Below, piece by piece: positions 20,116-28,310 of a DNA stretch of 64,000 nucleotides. The number at the start of each line of letters is the position of its first letter. The first letter of the stretch is position 1. Under the pieces are notes generated by a model, which did no database searches, was not told the DNA's origin, and worked only from the letters and a program-made list of their open reading frames with translations. A program made the translations under genes and the position numbers. This DNA comes from Methanobacterium veterum (GTDB lineage: Archaea > Methanobacteriota > Methanobacteria > Methanobacteriales > Methanobacteriaceae): positions 186,001 through 250,000 of the forward strand of contig NZ_JQJK01000014.1 of NCBI RefSeq assembly GCF_000745485.1. Direction: 5' to 3'.

Positions 20116-21087
20116 ATGGCAAATATGTTTTTTGGCGATTATCAGATGTTACTATTAATTTCAGGTATTTGCGGATTAGTTGCATTCTCAATGACTTTTT
20201 TAACTATGCCTAGATTAATAAACAAATTAAAAGATGCGGAAATAGTTGGTAAAGATATTCATAAACCTACGAAGCCTATTGTGGCAGAAATGGGCGGTAT
20301 TGGTATCTTATTTGGTTTTGTAATTGCAATGTTTGTTGGAATTTGGCTATATCCTGCTTATCATTATCAGTTTTTAATAACATTAATTGTAATTCTTTTG
20401 GTAGGTCTTGTGGGCATGGTTGATGACCTTGTAGTTTTATCATCCAAAGAAAAATTGATTTTACTCTGGCTTGCTGGACTACCGATTATGTGGATTGCCC
20501 CTCCTAACGTGGGAATTATTTACATGTTGTCTATGCCTATAGCAGTTTCTATTGGTGCTAATTTAACGAATATGCTGGCAGGACTAAATGGAGTTGAATC
20601 AGGTCTTGGTGCAATAGCAATGATTTCTCTTACCATTTCTGTTATTATAATGGGCAAATATAACGTTGCCATAATAACTATGGCTATGTTGGGGGCTCTT
20701 CTTGCATTTTTATTTTATAACAGGCACCCTTCACGTGTTTTTCCAGGAGATGTGGGAACCCTTATTATAGGTGCATGTATTGTACTCGTGGCGTTTATAG
20801 GACGTGTAAAGATCATAGCCCTTATTGTACTTCTTCCAAATATAATTGACGCTACCTTGAAATTTTACAGCGCAGGGGTTGTTGAAAGACATCACCATGC
20901 TCCAACTGAAGTAGGTGATGATGGAAATCTGGTAGCTCCTGATGGCGGTTTTAACTCTCTCATAAGGTCTGTTTTAAGAAGACCTATGCCTGAAAAGAAC
21001 GTAGTTGCAATTGTATGGTTTATTGGTATAATTTTTGGAGCTATCGGGATAATTTTAGCATACACACTAAATTCAATGATAATTTAG
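20116..21087 (+). CDS. MraY/Alg7-family glycosyl-phosphate transferase
   Basis: Integral membrane enzyme of 323 aa (glycosyltransferase family 4) that moves a sugar-1-phosphate from a UDP-sugar to a polyprenyl phosphate. Family motifs are present: the Mg-binding DD in GMVDDLVVLSSKEK, NMLAGLNGVESGLG, FPGDVGTL and RHHHAPTE on cytoplasmic loops, with about ten membrane helices. In this organism it could start either pseudomurein precursor synthesis or the N-glycan used by AglB (AglH-type); sequence alone does not decide. ATG at 20116 follows a GGTGG site. It converges on a pilin-like gene with a 16-bp gap. Confidence 0.88.
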   Translation: MANMFFGDYQMLLLISGICGLVAFSMTFLTMPRLINKLKDAEIVGKDIHKPTKPIVAEMGGIGILFGFVIAMFVGIWLYPAYHYQFLITLIVILLVGLVGMVDDLVVLSSKEKLILLWLAGLPIMWIAPPNVGIIYMLSMPIAVSIGANLTNMLAGLNGVESGLGAIAMISLTISVIIMGKYNVAIITMAMLGALLAFLFYNRHPSRVFPGDVGTLIIGACIVLVAFIGRVKIIALIVLLPNIIDATLKFYSAGVVERHHHAPTEVGDDGNLVAPDGGFNSLIRSVLRRPMPEKNVVAIVWFIGIIFGAIGIILAYTLNSMII

Positions 21088-21103
21088 GTAGATACCTACT
21101 GAA

Positions 21104-21598
21104 TCATATCCATGTAACATCTGTAGTTGTAAGTACGTATCTATTTGAAAAAGCAGGATTAAATAGGTCATTAGTTTGATTAAACGTGCTAAATGATCCA
21201 CAAATACTTTTTCGCACGTAAAAATTCACACGGTCTCCTAAAACATTTCTATCGCTAATATCTGTAACAGAAGGTGCCGATGCAGATATTCTAAGCTGTA
21301 TTTTTGTTTTATTATATTTTTCATCAAATCCCTGGTTTGTGTAGTCTATTTTTATAATTTTCACGCTACTTGGATTTAAAAGCCTCATGTGTTCTATTGT
21401 GTAATTTTTAAATGTTTCTTCGGGGTAAATCGCAAAACTGTCTGTATTCGCCCCTTCTATTGCCCCACTTCTTGCTGAAGACATGACCTGATTCAATTCA
21501 TTGTCAGTTCCTAGAAATGAAGCAATTCCTAAAATTAGTATCAGGATAAATCCAATTATCATGATAAGTTCAAGGGATACCTGGCCTTTAAGTTCCAT
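21104..21598 (-). CDS. Class III signal peptide (pilin-like) protein
   Basis: Protein of 164 aa beginning MELKGQVSLELIMIIGF, a class III signal peptide in which an EppA-type peptidase would cut after the KG just before QVSLE. The hydrophobic helix that follows (about residues 6-28) would pack into a pilus-like fibre or anchor. The exported remainder contains several N-X-T/S sequons and two or three cysteines. It is probably a minor pilin or surface adhesin subunit and an AglB substrate. The pilin-like gene 46 bp upstream on the same strand suggests an operon. Confidence 0.8.
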   Translation of the reverse strand: MELKGQVSLELIMIIGFILILILGIASFLGTDNELNQVMSSARSGAIEGANTDSFAIYPEETFKNYTIEHMRLLNPSSVKIIKIDYTNQGFDEKYNKTKIQLRISASAPSVTDISDRNVLGDRVNFYVRKSICGSFSTFNQTNDLFNPAFSNRYVLTTTDVTWI

Positions 21599-21643
21599 AA
21601 AATCTGATTTATTATTAATACATATATAATTGTTTGTCTTAAA

Positions 21644-22084
21644 TTAAGATCCTGTAATTACTATCCAGTTGTATCCTTCAGAGCCATTTACATTTTTGAT
21701 AATATATGCTGAGCCGCAGTGCATGGTAATTTGTGATTCATCCAATAAATAAGAATTTGAAACTTTTTTGGGAATGATATAAGCTTTGCCGGTCATTCCA
21801 CCTATTGTAACATAAACGCCTGATGAATTAACATTTATAAAATATTTTTCGCCTGTAATGTCATCCGGCAAACTGATATTAGCTGAATGACCTGTTCCGC
21901 TGGAATAAACCTTGTTAATTGCTTCTGCAACATTATCTGCAGTCATCCTTGCTTTTGATAGTTCTTCTGTTTGTGAAGTAGTATCTATCCTGCTTGATAC
22001 AACGCTTACTATGCTTCCAGCTACAATAATAATTAAGAGTGTTGCAAATATCAGGTCAACAGTCATTACTCCTCGGTCATTCAT
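21644..22084 (-). CDS. Type IV pilin-like surface protein
   Basis: Protein of 146 aa starting MNDRGVMTVDLIFATLLIIIVAG. The short charged leader ending in RG, with an acidic residue five positions into the mature helix (VMTVD), is the layout of archaeal type IV pilin precursors. The exported domain of about 110 residues has sequons in SSGTGHSANIS and NVNGSEG. It probably assembles with the neighbouring class III signal protein. ATG at 22084 is kept because it preserves the leader; an internal ATG at 22066 would remove it. The assignment rests on the N-terminus only. Confidence 0.65.
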   Translation of the reverse strand: MNDRGVMTVDLIFATLLIIIVAGSIVSVVSSRIDTTSQTEELSKARMTADNVAEAINKVYSSGTGHSANISLPDDITGEKYFINVNSSGVYVTIGGMTGKAYIIPKKVSNSYLLDESQITMHCGSAYIIKNVNGSEGYNWIVITGS

Positions 22085-22451
22085 AGTTTCACTATATTAC
22101 TAATTATATATATAGTAATAGTTCCGAGATGGGAAGATCTGGTCGAAATTAAATATTTTGTTTTTAAAATGGATAATATGACTAAATAACAATTAAATAT
22201 ATAAAAAAGATGCTTAATTAAGTTTTTATTAATTATTTATATTTTAGAGACGCTTTATACAATTAAGTAGTAATAATGTAGTTTTTATTTGATCAAAAAT
22301 GGGTCTAATAAATTAATAATTATTTTTAGGATATAATAATTAAAATTGCTCCAAATAGATGGTTAAAAGGCATTATTCCATGATTATCCACAATTTTAAT
22401 ATATTAATAATTACATATAATAGTAATAGTTTTCTTTTAGGAGGTGGACGT

Positions 22452-22985
22452 ATCAAGCCAATAGACGGCTTTAATCTTCTGGTAACTCTTCAAGGCCACA
22501 AAGATTCACATGCAGGTGAAGAATTAGTAGGAATAGAAGAAATAGAACTAGCACTTTCGAGCTACGAACCCGTTCTTTATATAAAAGAATCACAGTACCC
22601 CAATGTTGTTTTGGTGGAATTGACTATGGATCCTGAAGAAGCAGTAGCAATATTAAGCGAAGCTCCAACGACAGTAGTATCTAAGGTTGTTCCAATTGAT
22701 GCAGTCATTAAAACAAGAATGGATTCTATTTGGGAGAGAGCAGTGCTAATTGCAAGAGAAAAGATGAATTCAGATGATTCATTTGTAGTGAGGTGCGATT
22801 TAAGGGGTAGAGAATACATAGAATCAAAGAATGAACTTATTGAAATGGTAACCAATGAACTGCTTAATAACATGGATATTAGAGCGGACGAAATAAATCC
22901 AGATTGGATTGTTCAAATCGAAGTAGTTGGCGAAGATACTGGAGTCAGCGTTTTAAAGCCACATCAAATTTTAAAAAAGATTTAG
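22452..22985 (+). CDS. THUMP-domain protein with apparent ATC start
   Basis: Protein of about 177 aa with a C-terminal THUMP domain (SFVVRCDLRGREYIESKNELIEMVTNELL, then PDWIVQIEVVGEDTGVSVL), a fold that presents tRNA to modifying enzymes. No catalytic domain is attached, as in the TAN1-like group, so it may help another tRNA-modification enzyme. The likely start is ATC at 22452, read as initiator Met: GGAGG lies exactly seven bases before it and the protein then begins KPIDGFNLLVTLQ. The in-frame ATGs upstream (22359, 22380) would add a stretch encoded by AT-rich promoter-like DNA. The next gene starts 10 bp downstream. Confidence 0.75.
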   Translation: MKPIDGFNLLVTLQGHKDSHAGEELVGIEEIELALSSYEPVLYIKESQYPNVVLVELTMDPEEAVAILSEAPTTVVSKVVPIDAVIKTRMDSIWERAVLIAREKMNSDDSFVVRCDLRGREYIESKNELIEMVTNELLNNMDIRADEINPDWIVQIEVVGEDTGVSVLKPHQILKKI

Positions 22986-22994
22986 AGATTTTTT

Positions 22995-23492
22995 ATGTAT
23001 GAGATTTTCTATTTTAGAGGCGGTCTATATAAATTTGATGAACTGGTTGAGTACATAGAAGACGTAGGGGGAATGGTACTTCGCAAAGACTGCTTTGAGC
23101 TAATTCGCGGAGAATATTTCCTTGCAAACGAAGTCCATGTACTTCTTGTAGTACCAGAAGAAGAAGTTGAAAATACTAAAACGTTAATTGGGGAGATTAA
23201 AGGAACAGCCCATGATGCGGAAATTACAGAAGAACAAAAAAAGACACTACTTGCATATCTTTCTATATATGATTCGCTAAACAGGACAGATAAGTGGACT
23301 GAAGAAAAAAATATAAAAGACGCCATTGCATGTCCCTGTTATGCGTTGTTATGTAACCAACTTGAAGATGAAGAGTGTCAACTGGATGCTGAGTTAAAAC
23401 AAATACTCTCAGAAATGTGTACAAACGGTGTCATTGAATACAAAATATCTGCTGATGGAAAATATGAATATCGTCTTAAAAAGACTGATTAA
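22995..23492 (+). CDS. Conserved hypothetical protein downstream of THUMP gene
   Basis: Protein of 165 aa that I do not recognise. It is acidic, opens MYEIFYFRGGLYKFDELVEYIED, and holds a cysteine cluster in the middle (AIACPCYALLCNQLEDEEC) that could bind metal. The C-terminal 40 residues (LKQILSEMCTNGVIEYKISADGKYEYRLKK) look like a small winged-helix. The 9-bp gap from the THUMP gene argues for cotranscription and a shared role, perhaps in RNA handling. No membrane segment or signal peptide is present. Confidence 0.65.
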   Translation: MYEIFYFRGGLYKFDELVEYIEDVGGMVLRKDCFELIRGEYFLANEVHVLLVVPEEEVENTKTLIGEIKGTAHDAEITEEQKKTLLAYLSIYDSLNRTDKWTEEKNIKDAIACPCYALLCNQLEDEECQLDAELKQILSEMCTNGVIEYKISADGKYEYRLKKTD

Positions 23493-23561
23493 ACCTGATT
23501 CTGTAACTTATTTATATTAAATAGATAAAAGTTAATTCTATAAAAAAATTTAAGGGATACC

Positions 23562-23807
23562 ATGAATGCTTCTACCATTGTAATTACTGGAATTATCGTT
23601 ATTTTCATTGGGATCGTTCTTATACTTATTGGAACAGCTCTACAATCTACGTCTCAAAATGAGGAGGTCCATACAGGGGGAGTAATTTTAATAGGTCCTA
23701 TCCCCATCATATTTGGTAATGATAAAAGCTTGATTCTGGGGGCAATGATCTTTGCTGTTGTAATTATAATTTTGTGGTATTTGCTGATTTACAGGGGTTT
23801 AGTCTGA
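23562..23807 (+). CDS. Small two-helix membrane protein (DUF131/TIGR00304-like)
   Basis: Protein of 81 aa with two membrane helices (about residues 5-27 and 58-77) joined by a loop carrying GGVILIGPIPIIFGNDK, the pattern I associate with the DUF131/TIGR00304 family of euryarchaeal membrane proteins. Function is unknown. ATG at 23562 has AAGGGA upstream. The following 310 bp up to galE (23808-24121) are AT-rich with no gene seen. Confidence 0.65.
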   Translation: MNASTIVITGIIVIFIGIVLILIGTALQSTSQNEEVHTGGVILIGPIPIIFGNDKSLILGAMIFAVVIIILWYLLIYRGLV

Positions 23808-24121
23808 TTTAATTTTATTTTTTTTAAAATTCTTATTCTAACTTAAAAATATCAATTTAATTATTTTGTTTTATATTGAACCGTTGCACGAAATTATTGT
23901 AATTTGACCATTATAAGCTGGTTTTGCAGGTGTCTATAATTTAAATAGTGACACATTTTCTAATTTGTAGAAATATTACATTTTGTGATACACATGCACT
24001 AAAATAAAAATAGTAATTATTCAATTATGATTAAAATTTTAGCTGTAAAACTAAAAATGAATATGATGGTTTAAAATTTAAACCTTTTAATTTATGGCCT
24101 AACTATTATCAACATTTCGAA

Positions 24122-25090
24122 CTATTTTAATTTTTTATGCCAGTTCCATGCAGTTTCTATAATTGTAGACAGTTCATCATATTTAGGCTTCCAGTTTAAC
24201 TTTTCTTTTGCTTTATCGGAACTTCCAACGAGAATTGGAGGATCTCCTGCTCTTCTTTCTGCTTCGACTGCCTTGATATTTTTACCTGTGACCTCTTCTG
24301 CTGTTTCTATAACTTCTTTTACAGAAAATCCATTTCCATTTCCAAGGTTAAAAAAGTCGCTTTCGCCGCTGTTTTGAAGATATTCGAGAGCTAAAATATG
24401 TGCTTCTGCCAGGTCCGTGACGTGTATGTAGTCTCTAATACAGGTACCGTCTGGAGTGTCATAATCTGTTCCAAATATTTTAATATCTTCCCTTCTTCCA
24501 GCTGCAACATCAAGGATAAGTGGTATTAAGTGAGTTTCAGGGTTATGCAGTTCACCAACTTCACTTTCTGGATCAGCACCTGCGGCATTGAAATACCGAA
24601 GTGATGCATATTTTAACCCATATGCGTCACTATAATCTTTTAAGACTGTTTCTACCATTAATTTACCCTTTCCATAGGGATTAATTGGGTTTTGTGGATG
24701 GTTTTCAGTTATTGGGATTTCAACAGGATTTCCATAGGTTGCACATGTTGAAGAGAACACGAAGTACTTTACATTTTCCTCAAGCATTACTTGAAGTAGA
24801 TTTAAAGTATTTTTAACGTTATTTGTGTAATATTTTTGTGGATCTTCTACAGATTCTCCAACATATGTAAATGCAGCAAAATGCATCACTGCTTCAATGG
24901 GGTACTTCTTGAAAACATTGCGTATATCGTCTATGTTACCTAAATCTCCCTTTTCAAATGTTCCCCATTTCACAAAGTCTCTGTGACCATAGCTTAAATT
25001 ATCGAATATAACAGTTTCAATTCCTTTTTTGTTGATTTCTTTGTTTAAATGAGATCCGATGTATCCTGCTCCACCTACAATTAATATCAT
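24122..25090 (-). CDS. galE: UDP-glucose 4-epimerase
   Basis: Extended short-chain dehydrogenase of 322 aa that interconverts UDP-glucose and UDP-galactose (or the N-acetyl forms) with tightly bound NAD. GGAGYIGSHL is the NAD-binding glycine motif. The catalytic triad is visible as FSSTCATYG (Ser/Thr) and YGKGK (Tyr and Lys, YxxxK). Length is normal for GalE. It would supply sugars for surface glycans, such as those built by the GT4 transferase and AglB. Start ATG at 25090 has an AGGAGT site. It stands alone. Confidence 0.93.
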   Translation of the reverse strand: MILIVGGAGYIGSHLNKEINKKGIETVIFDNLSYGHRDFVKWGTFEKGDLGNIDDIRNVFKKYPIEAVMHFAAFTYVGESVEDPQKYYTNNVKNTLNLLQVMLEENVKYFVFSSTCATYGNPVEIPITENHPQNPINPYGKGKLMVETVLKDYSDAYGLKYASLRYFNAAGADPESEVGELHNPETHLIPLILDVAAGRREDIKIFGTDYDTPDGTCIRDYIHVTDLAEAHILALEYLQNSGESDFFNLGNGNGFSVKEVIETAEEVTGKNIKAVEAERRAGDPPILVGSSDKAKEKLNWKPKYDELSTIIETAWNWHKKLK

Positions 25091-25646
25091 TTATTTAACT
25101 CCTATTTGCGGTTTTTTTAGTTATATCTTTTTTAAAATGAACTCTATATCTGCATTTAGTTACTATTAATTAACTTGTAATTTAATAGTATACCAAAATT
25201 TAATTTTCAGTTAGTGCTCTCACTTTATTTTTACTTTTTATCCCTAAATATTTAATTTAAATATTGTATTACAATTTAATGATTTAATATGATTTCAATC
25301 ACATAAATTGGGATTTTTTAGGACTTAATTAAAAATTGTTATCATAGTTTATACCTGCATATACTGGATTTATATTGGTTCTTTTTTGAAATTATGTATT
25401 ATATATGGATAATATATAAACAGGCCATATCGGTCATGCGATAAGCTGATTTAAAGGTGAGTGCATATTTTATAAAAACATTCCTCCTTGTTAATTTTTA
25501 GAAATAAAGTTTTAAATGAGCTGTTTTACTCAAAACAGCAATCGAAAAATTCCGCACTAGGAGAGTAATTATAAAAGCTTTTAATATTGCTTTAAATCTA
25601 AAAAAGAGATATGAGGAGGTCTTTTTTTTGATTTTAGACCAAAAGA

Positions 25647-25655
25647 TTTATATAT
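25647..25655 (+). promoter_or_regulatory. TATA box for secreted protein gene 1
   Basis: TTTATATAT preceded by the purine-rich AAAAGA, which matches archaeal TATA/BRE. It lies about 80 bases before the ATT start at 25735, giving a predicted leader of about 60 nt. Apart from this box, the stretch from galE to the gene (25091-25734) shows no convincing gene. Confidence 0.6.
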
Positions 25656-25734
25656 GATCTTGATTTATTATTAGCTTTGTACTAAAAGACGTCCTAAATA
25701 ACTAATTTAACACATAGGACACGGAGGCGGTACA

Positions 25735-26226
25735 ATTACGTGGAAATTTAAGAGTGCGTTACTATTTGCGGTAGTAGCAGCAGTCATCTTTTTACCTTCA
25801 GTTGAAGGGCTACAAATTCAAAATACGCTAAATGAGAATCAAAAAATAGATTTAAATCAAAATGTGAATGTTCTAAAAGTAAATGCAGCTTCTAAAACAA
25901 CTAAAAGCAGTGTAGCTGCATATAATGTAGTAGTAACTTCAAAATATGTCATGGCTACTGGTAAATGTACCTGTAGTTTATATACCGATTATAAGTACCA
26001 CACCCGGGTCTTTAAAAATTATGACCCATCATCGCATAAATGGGGAGTTTTGGCCTATGAAGTAGGTTCTGGAAAGAACAACCCCGAAGGTATGTGGTAC
26101 AGTACAGTAACTGACATGGACTTTTGTTTGGTTCATGGAAAATCCCATGATAACAGGGGAAAATATTTAATCCCTTATAATGGGACAATTAATGGTAAAA
26201 AAGTAGTTAATGGATATTTTGTATAA
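25735..26226 (+). CDS. Secreted cysteine-containing protein 1, apparent ATT start
   Basis: Protein of about 163 aa and unknown function, paralogous to the gene at 26718. The frame opens right after GGAGG plus seven bases with ATT, then a classic Sec signal peptide (TWKFKSALLFAVVAAVIFLPS) and a short variable region. The mature domain contains YNVVVTSKYVMATGKCTC, YHTRVFKNY and TDMDFCLVHGKSHDNRGKYLIPYNG. Three cysteines may form disulfide or metal sites. No ATG, GTG or TTG lies upstream in frame before a stop that would keep the signal peptide; the first GTG at 25864 would delete it. It has its own TATA box and terminator. The family is not recognised. Confidence 0.7.
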   Translation: MTWKFKSALLFAVVAAVIFLPSVEGLQIQNTLNENQKIDLNQNVNVLKVNAASKTTKSSVAAYNVVVTSKYVMATGKCTCSLYTDYKYHTRVFKNYDPSSHKWGVLAYEVGSGKNNPEGMWYSTVTDMDFCLVHGKSHDNRGKYLIPYNGTINGKKVVNGYFV

Positions 26227-26253
26227 ATATTTAATAACTGCTATTTAGAAAAA

Positions 26254-26288
26254 CTGGATTAACGCAAATCCAGATTTTTTATTTTTAA
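26254..26288 (+). terminator. Intrinsic terminator of secreted protein gene 1
   Basis: CTGGATT (26254-26260) pairs with AATCCAG (26267-26273) around a six-base loop, followed directly by T-rich ATTTTTTATTTTT. The rest of the gap to 26625 holds no gene. Confidence 0.75.
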
Positions 26289-26625
26289 ATGATCTATATG
26301 ATCTAAAAATTTGCTTAATTAAGTTTTAACTGACTATTTTTAAAAGCATATGTCTAAATACATTTATCTTCTTAATTTATACTCCTTATTCACCGTATTA
26401 TCCATTGAATTCCGCAGATTAATTTGGATATAGTTTTAAATGATAATGTCTTTTAATTAATACATTGTTCCCTAATTTACTCATTAATATTACTCTGCTA
26501 TTTTAGGAATAGTTTAAAAATTAATTGAAGTAAGTTGATTGGAAATGACTTTCGTAAATAAATTCTAATAGGGCTTTAAATGCTAAAATAGATTTTAATG
26601 GCTTCTTTTTTGTCGAATTAAATAA

Positions 26626-26640
26626 AAAAATTTATATGTT
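26626..26640 (+). promoter_or_regulatory. TATA box for secreted protein gene 2
   Basis: AAAAATTTATATGTT, with an A-run upstream in the BRE position, lies about 80 bases before the ATT start. The spacing is the same as in its paralog, supporting duplication of the whole gene unit. Confidence 0.55.
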
Positions 26641-26717
26641 ATATAAAATTGATTATTATACAAGTGCGTAATGTCCTATGTAGGTGTATTAATAATTTAG
26701 GACTAGGAGGCGATATA

Positions 26718-27497
26718 ATTAAGCGACAATCATTGCTCGCAGTTCTATTAGTGGCAATTATGCTAGCGTTCATTCTTCCTTCAGTAGGTGCACAATATAA
26801 TTCGAATGAAGGCGCCAAAATTAGTTTAAATGATGATAACAGCGTTTTAAAAGTGAATGCAGCGTCCACTACAAAAGCTAAAATATGGTACAAATATTAT
26901 TACAAAAAATGGTATAAGCACTGGTATAAATCGTGGCATAAACAGTGGTATAAACACTGGTACAAAAGCAACGGAACATGGAAGTACACATGGAAATATA
27001 CTTGGAAGTACACATGGAAATATTCGTTGAAATATACATGGAAATGGTGTTGGAAATATAAATCTGTAGCTACCGTATCTAAATGCGGCGTAGGAGCGTA
27101 TAACGTGGTTGTAACCAGTAAATACGTTTATGCAACTGGAAGATGCAGCTGCTGCCTGTATAAAGATTATAATTATCATACACGTGTTTTCTACAATTAT
27201 AATCCTGCAACACATCGCTGGGGAGTTTTATATTTTGAACAAGGACCTGTAGGATTGACATCTCCTGAAGGGCTGTGGGTCGCTGGCGATACAGATATGG
27301 ACTTTTGTTTGGTCCATGGAAAATCCCATGACCACCGTGGAGTTTATTTAGTTCCTTACAATGGTGTCATTAACGGCAGAAAAGTTGTAAATGGATATTT
27401 CACTAATATAATTGTTAAAACGACTACAACAACTAACACTACAAAAACAACAAACAGTACAACTAATACTACAACCAGTAAACCATTATGTACATAA
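26718..27497 (+). CDS. Secreted protein 2 with Trp/Tyr/Lys tetrapeptide repeats, apparent ATT start
   Basis: Protein of about 259 aa, unrecognised, paralog of the 25735 gene. The signal peptide is KRQSLLAVLLVAIMLAFIL, cut near SVGA. Residues 57-115 are an insert absent from the paralog, built of four-residue units of two kinds (WYKH-like, then TWKY-like). The shared domain follows (YNVVVTSKYVYATGRCSC, TDMDFCLVHGKSHDHRGVYLVPYNG). A Thr/Asn-rich tail of about 30 residues, full of N-X-T sequons, suits a glycosylated wall spacer. It starts at ATT, seven bases after GGAGG, as in the paralog. A positively charged aromatic tract on a secreted protein suggests binding to wall polymer or another cell, which is inference. 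Confidence 0.72.
   Translation: MKRQSLLAVLLVAIMLAFILPSVGAQYNSNEGAKISLNDDNSVLKVNAASTTKAKIWYKYYYKKWYKHWYKSWHKQWYKHWYKSNGTWKYTWKYTWKYTWKYSLKYTWKWCWKYKSVATVSKCGVGAYNVVVTSKYVYATGRCSCCLYKDYNYHTRVFYNYNPATHRWGVLYFEQGPVGLTSPEGLWVAGDTDMDFCLVHGKSHDHRGVYLVPYNGVINGRKVVNGYFTNIIVKTTTTTNTTKTTNSTTNTTTSKPLCT
26886..27062 (+). repeat. 12-bp coding tandem repeat (W/Y/K)
   Basis: In-frame 12-bp units of two classes: TGGTATAAACAC-like (about five to six copies) and TGGAAATATACA-like (about six copies), separated by a linker reading SNGT. They encode Trp every fourth residue. Synonymous differences (TAT/TAC, AAA/AAG) show the units are not all recent copies. Confidence 0.85.
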
Positions 27498-27746
27498 AGG
27501 GCAGTTTCGGATATAATTTAAAATGGATTATGTGAATACATCTATTTTTTTATTTTTTATTGATCTATTAAATATGGATAACTGGAAAATGTACAGCTTA
27601 TTTTAAATTTATATGTTGAATTTTACAAATCATTGAACTAGTTTTTCGGTGAAAGAACTTTTAAAATAATTAACAAAATTATTTGGAGGTTCTTAAACAC
27701 AATATGTTTGGAACCCCGAAAAATAAAAAATTTTTCGGATGCTGAA

Positions 27747-28226
27747 ATGAAATCAAAAATAGTTGTAATCGGATTTATTGCACTCGTAGTTACTATCTCG
27801 GGATGCATTGAAAATAGTGGGCTATCAAATGACAGTAATTCAAATTTGGAAGATAATATATCTAATCATAATTTGAAGATATCAAATAATTCTTCATATG
27901 ATGCAAATGGCCTCTGTTACCATGTTGTAGATGGGGACACAATAGATGTTGATACTGTTGGGAGAATAAGACTTGTAGGCATAAATACACCTGAAAAGAA
28001 ACAGCCAGGATATCTGGAAGCTAAAAATTTTGTAAAAAAAGCATGTCTTGGAAAAGAAGTTTATTTGGATATAGATAATGCAAAGCATTACGATAAATAT
28101 GGTAGGGTTCTTGCTGTAGTTTATGTAAATGGTGTTAATATAAATAATGCACTTTTAAAAGGGGGATATGCAAATATAATGTATATACGGCCATCAGAAT
28201 TTAATCCTTACTCGTGGACAACTTAA
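27747..28226 (+). CDS. Thermonuclease-like (SNase) lipoprotein
   Basis: Protein of 159 aa. MKSKIVVIGFIALVVTISGC is a lipoprotein-type signal with the lipobox Cys, followed by a Ser/Asn-rich spacer and a staphylococcal-nuclease domain. That domain has VVDGDTIDVD, then IRLVGINTPE (catalytic Arg and Glu) and HYDKYGRVLAVVY (second Arg). It should be an exported calcium-dependent nuclease that degrades DNA or RNA outside the cell. An upstream 13-codon frame (27704-27745) ends two bases before this ATG and may couple its translation. A TTG at 27708 is an alternative start but would put a charged segment before the signal. T-rich DNA at about 27547-27560 probably ends the preceding gene. Confidence 0.88.
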   Translation: MKSKIVVIGFIALVVTISGCIENSGLSNDSNSNLEDNISNHNLKISNNSSYDANGLCYHVVDGDTIDVDTVGRIRLVGINTPEKKQPGYLEAKNFVKKACLGKEVYLDIDNAKHYDKYGRVLAVVYVNGVNINNALLKGGYANIMYIRPSEFNPYSWTT

Positions 28227-28310
28227 ATCATGAAATGGGCTATTAAAAAAATAAGTAAATTTAATTAATTTTGGTTGATTCAATGATTAAATACGGGAAT
28301 ATGAGTGAAA

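Noticed and set aside
22359..22451. N-terminal extension of the THUMP protein from ATG 22359
   Set aside because: The added residues are encoded by AT-rich promoter-like DNA and would translate across the ribosome site.
25613..25675. GGAGG followed by a short TTG frame upstream of secreted protein gene 1
   Set aside because: Only nine codons, and it overlaps the TATA box of the next gene.
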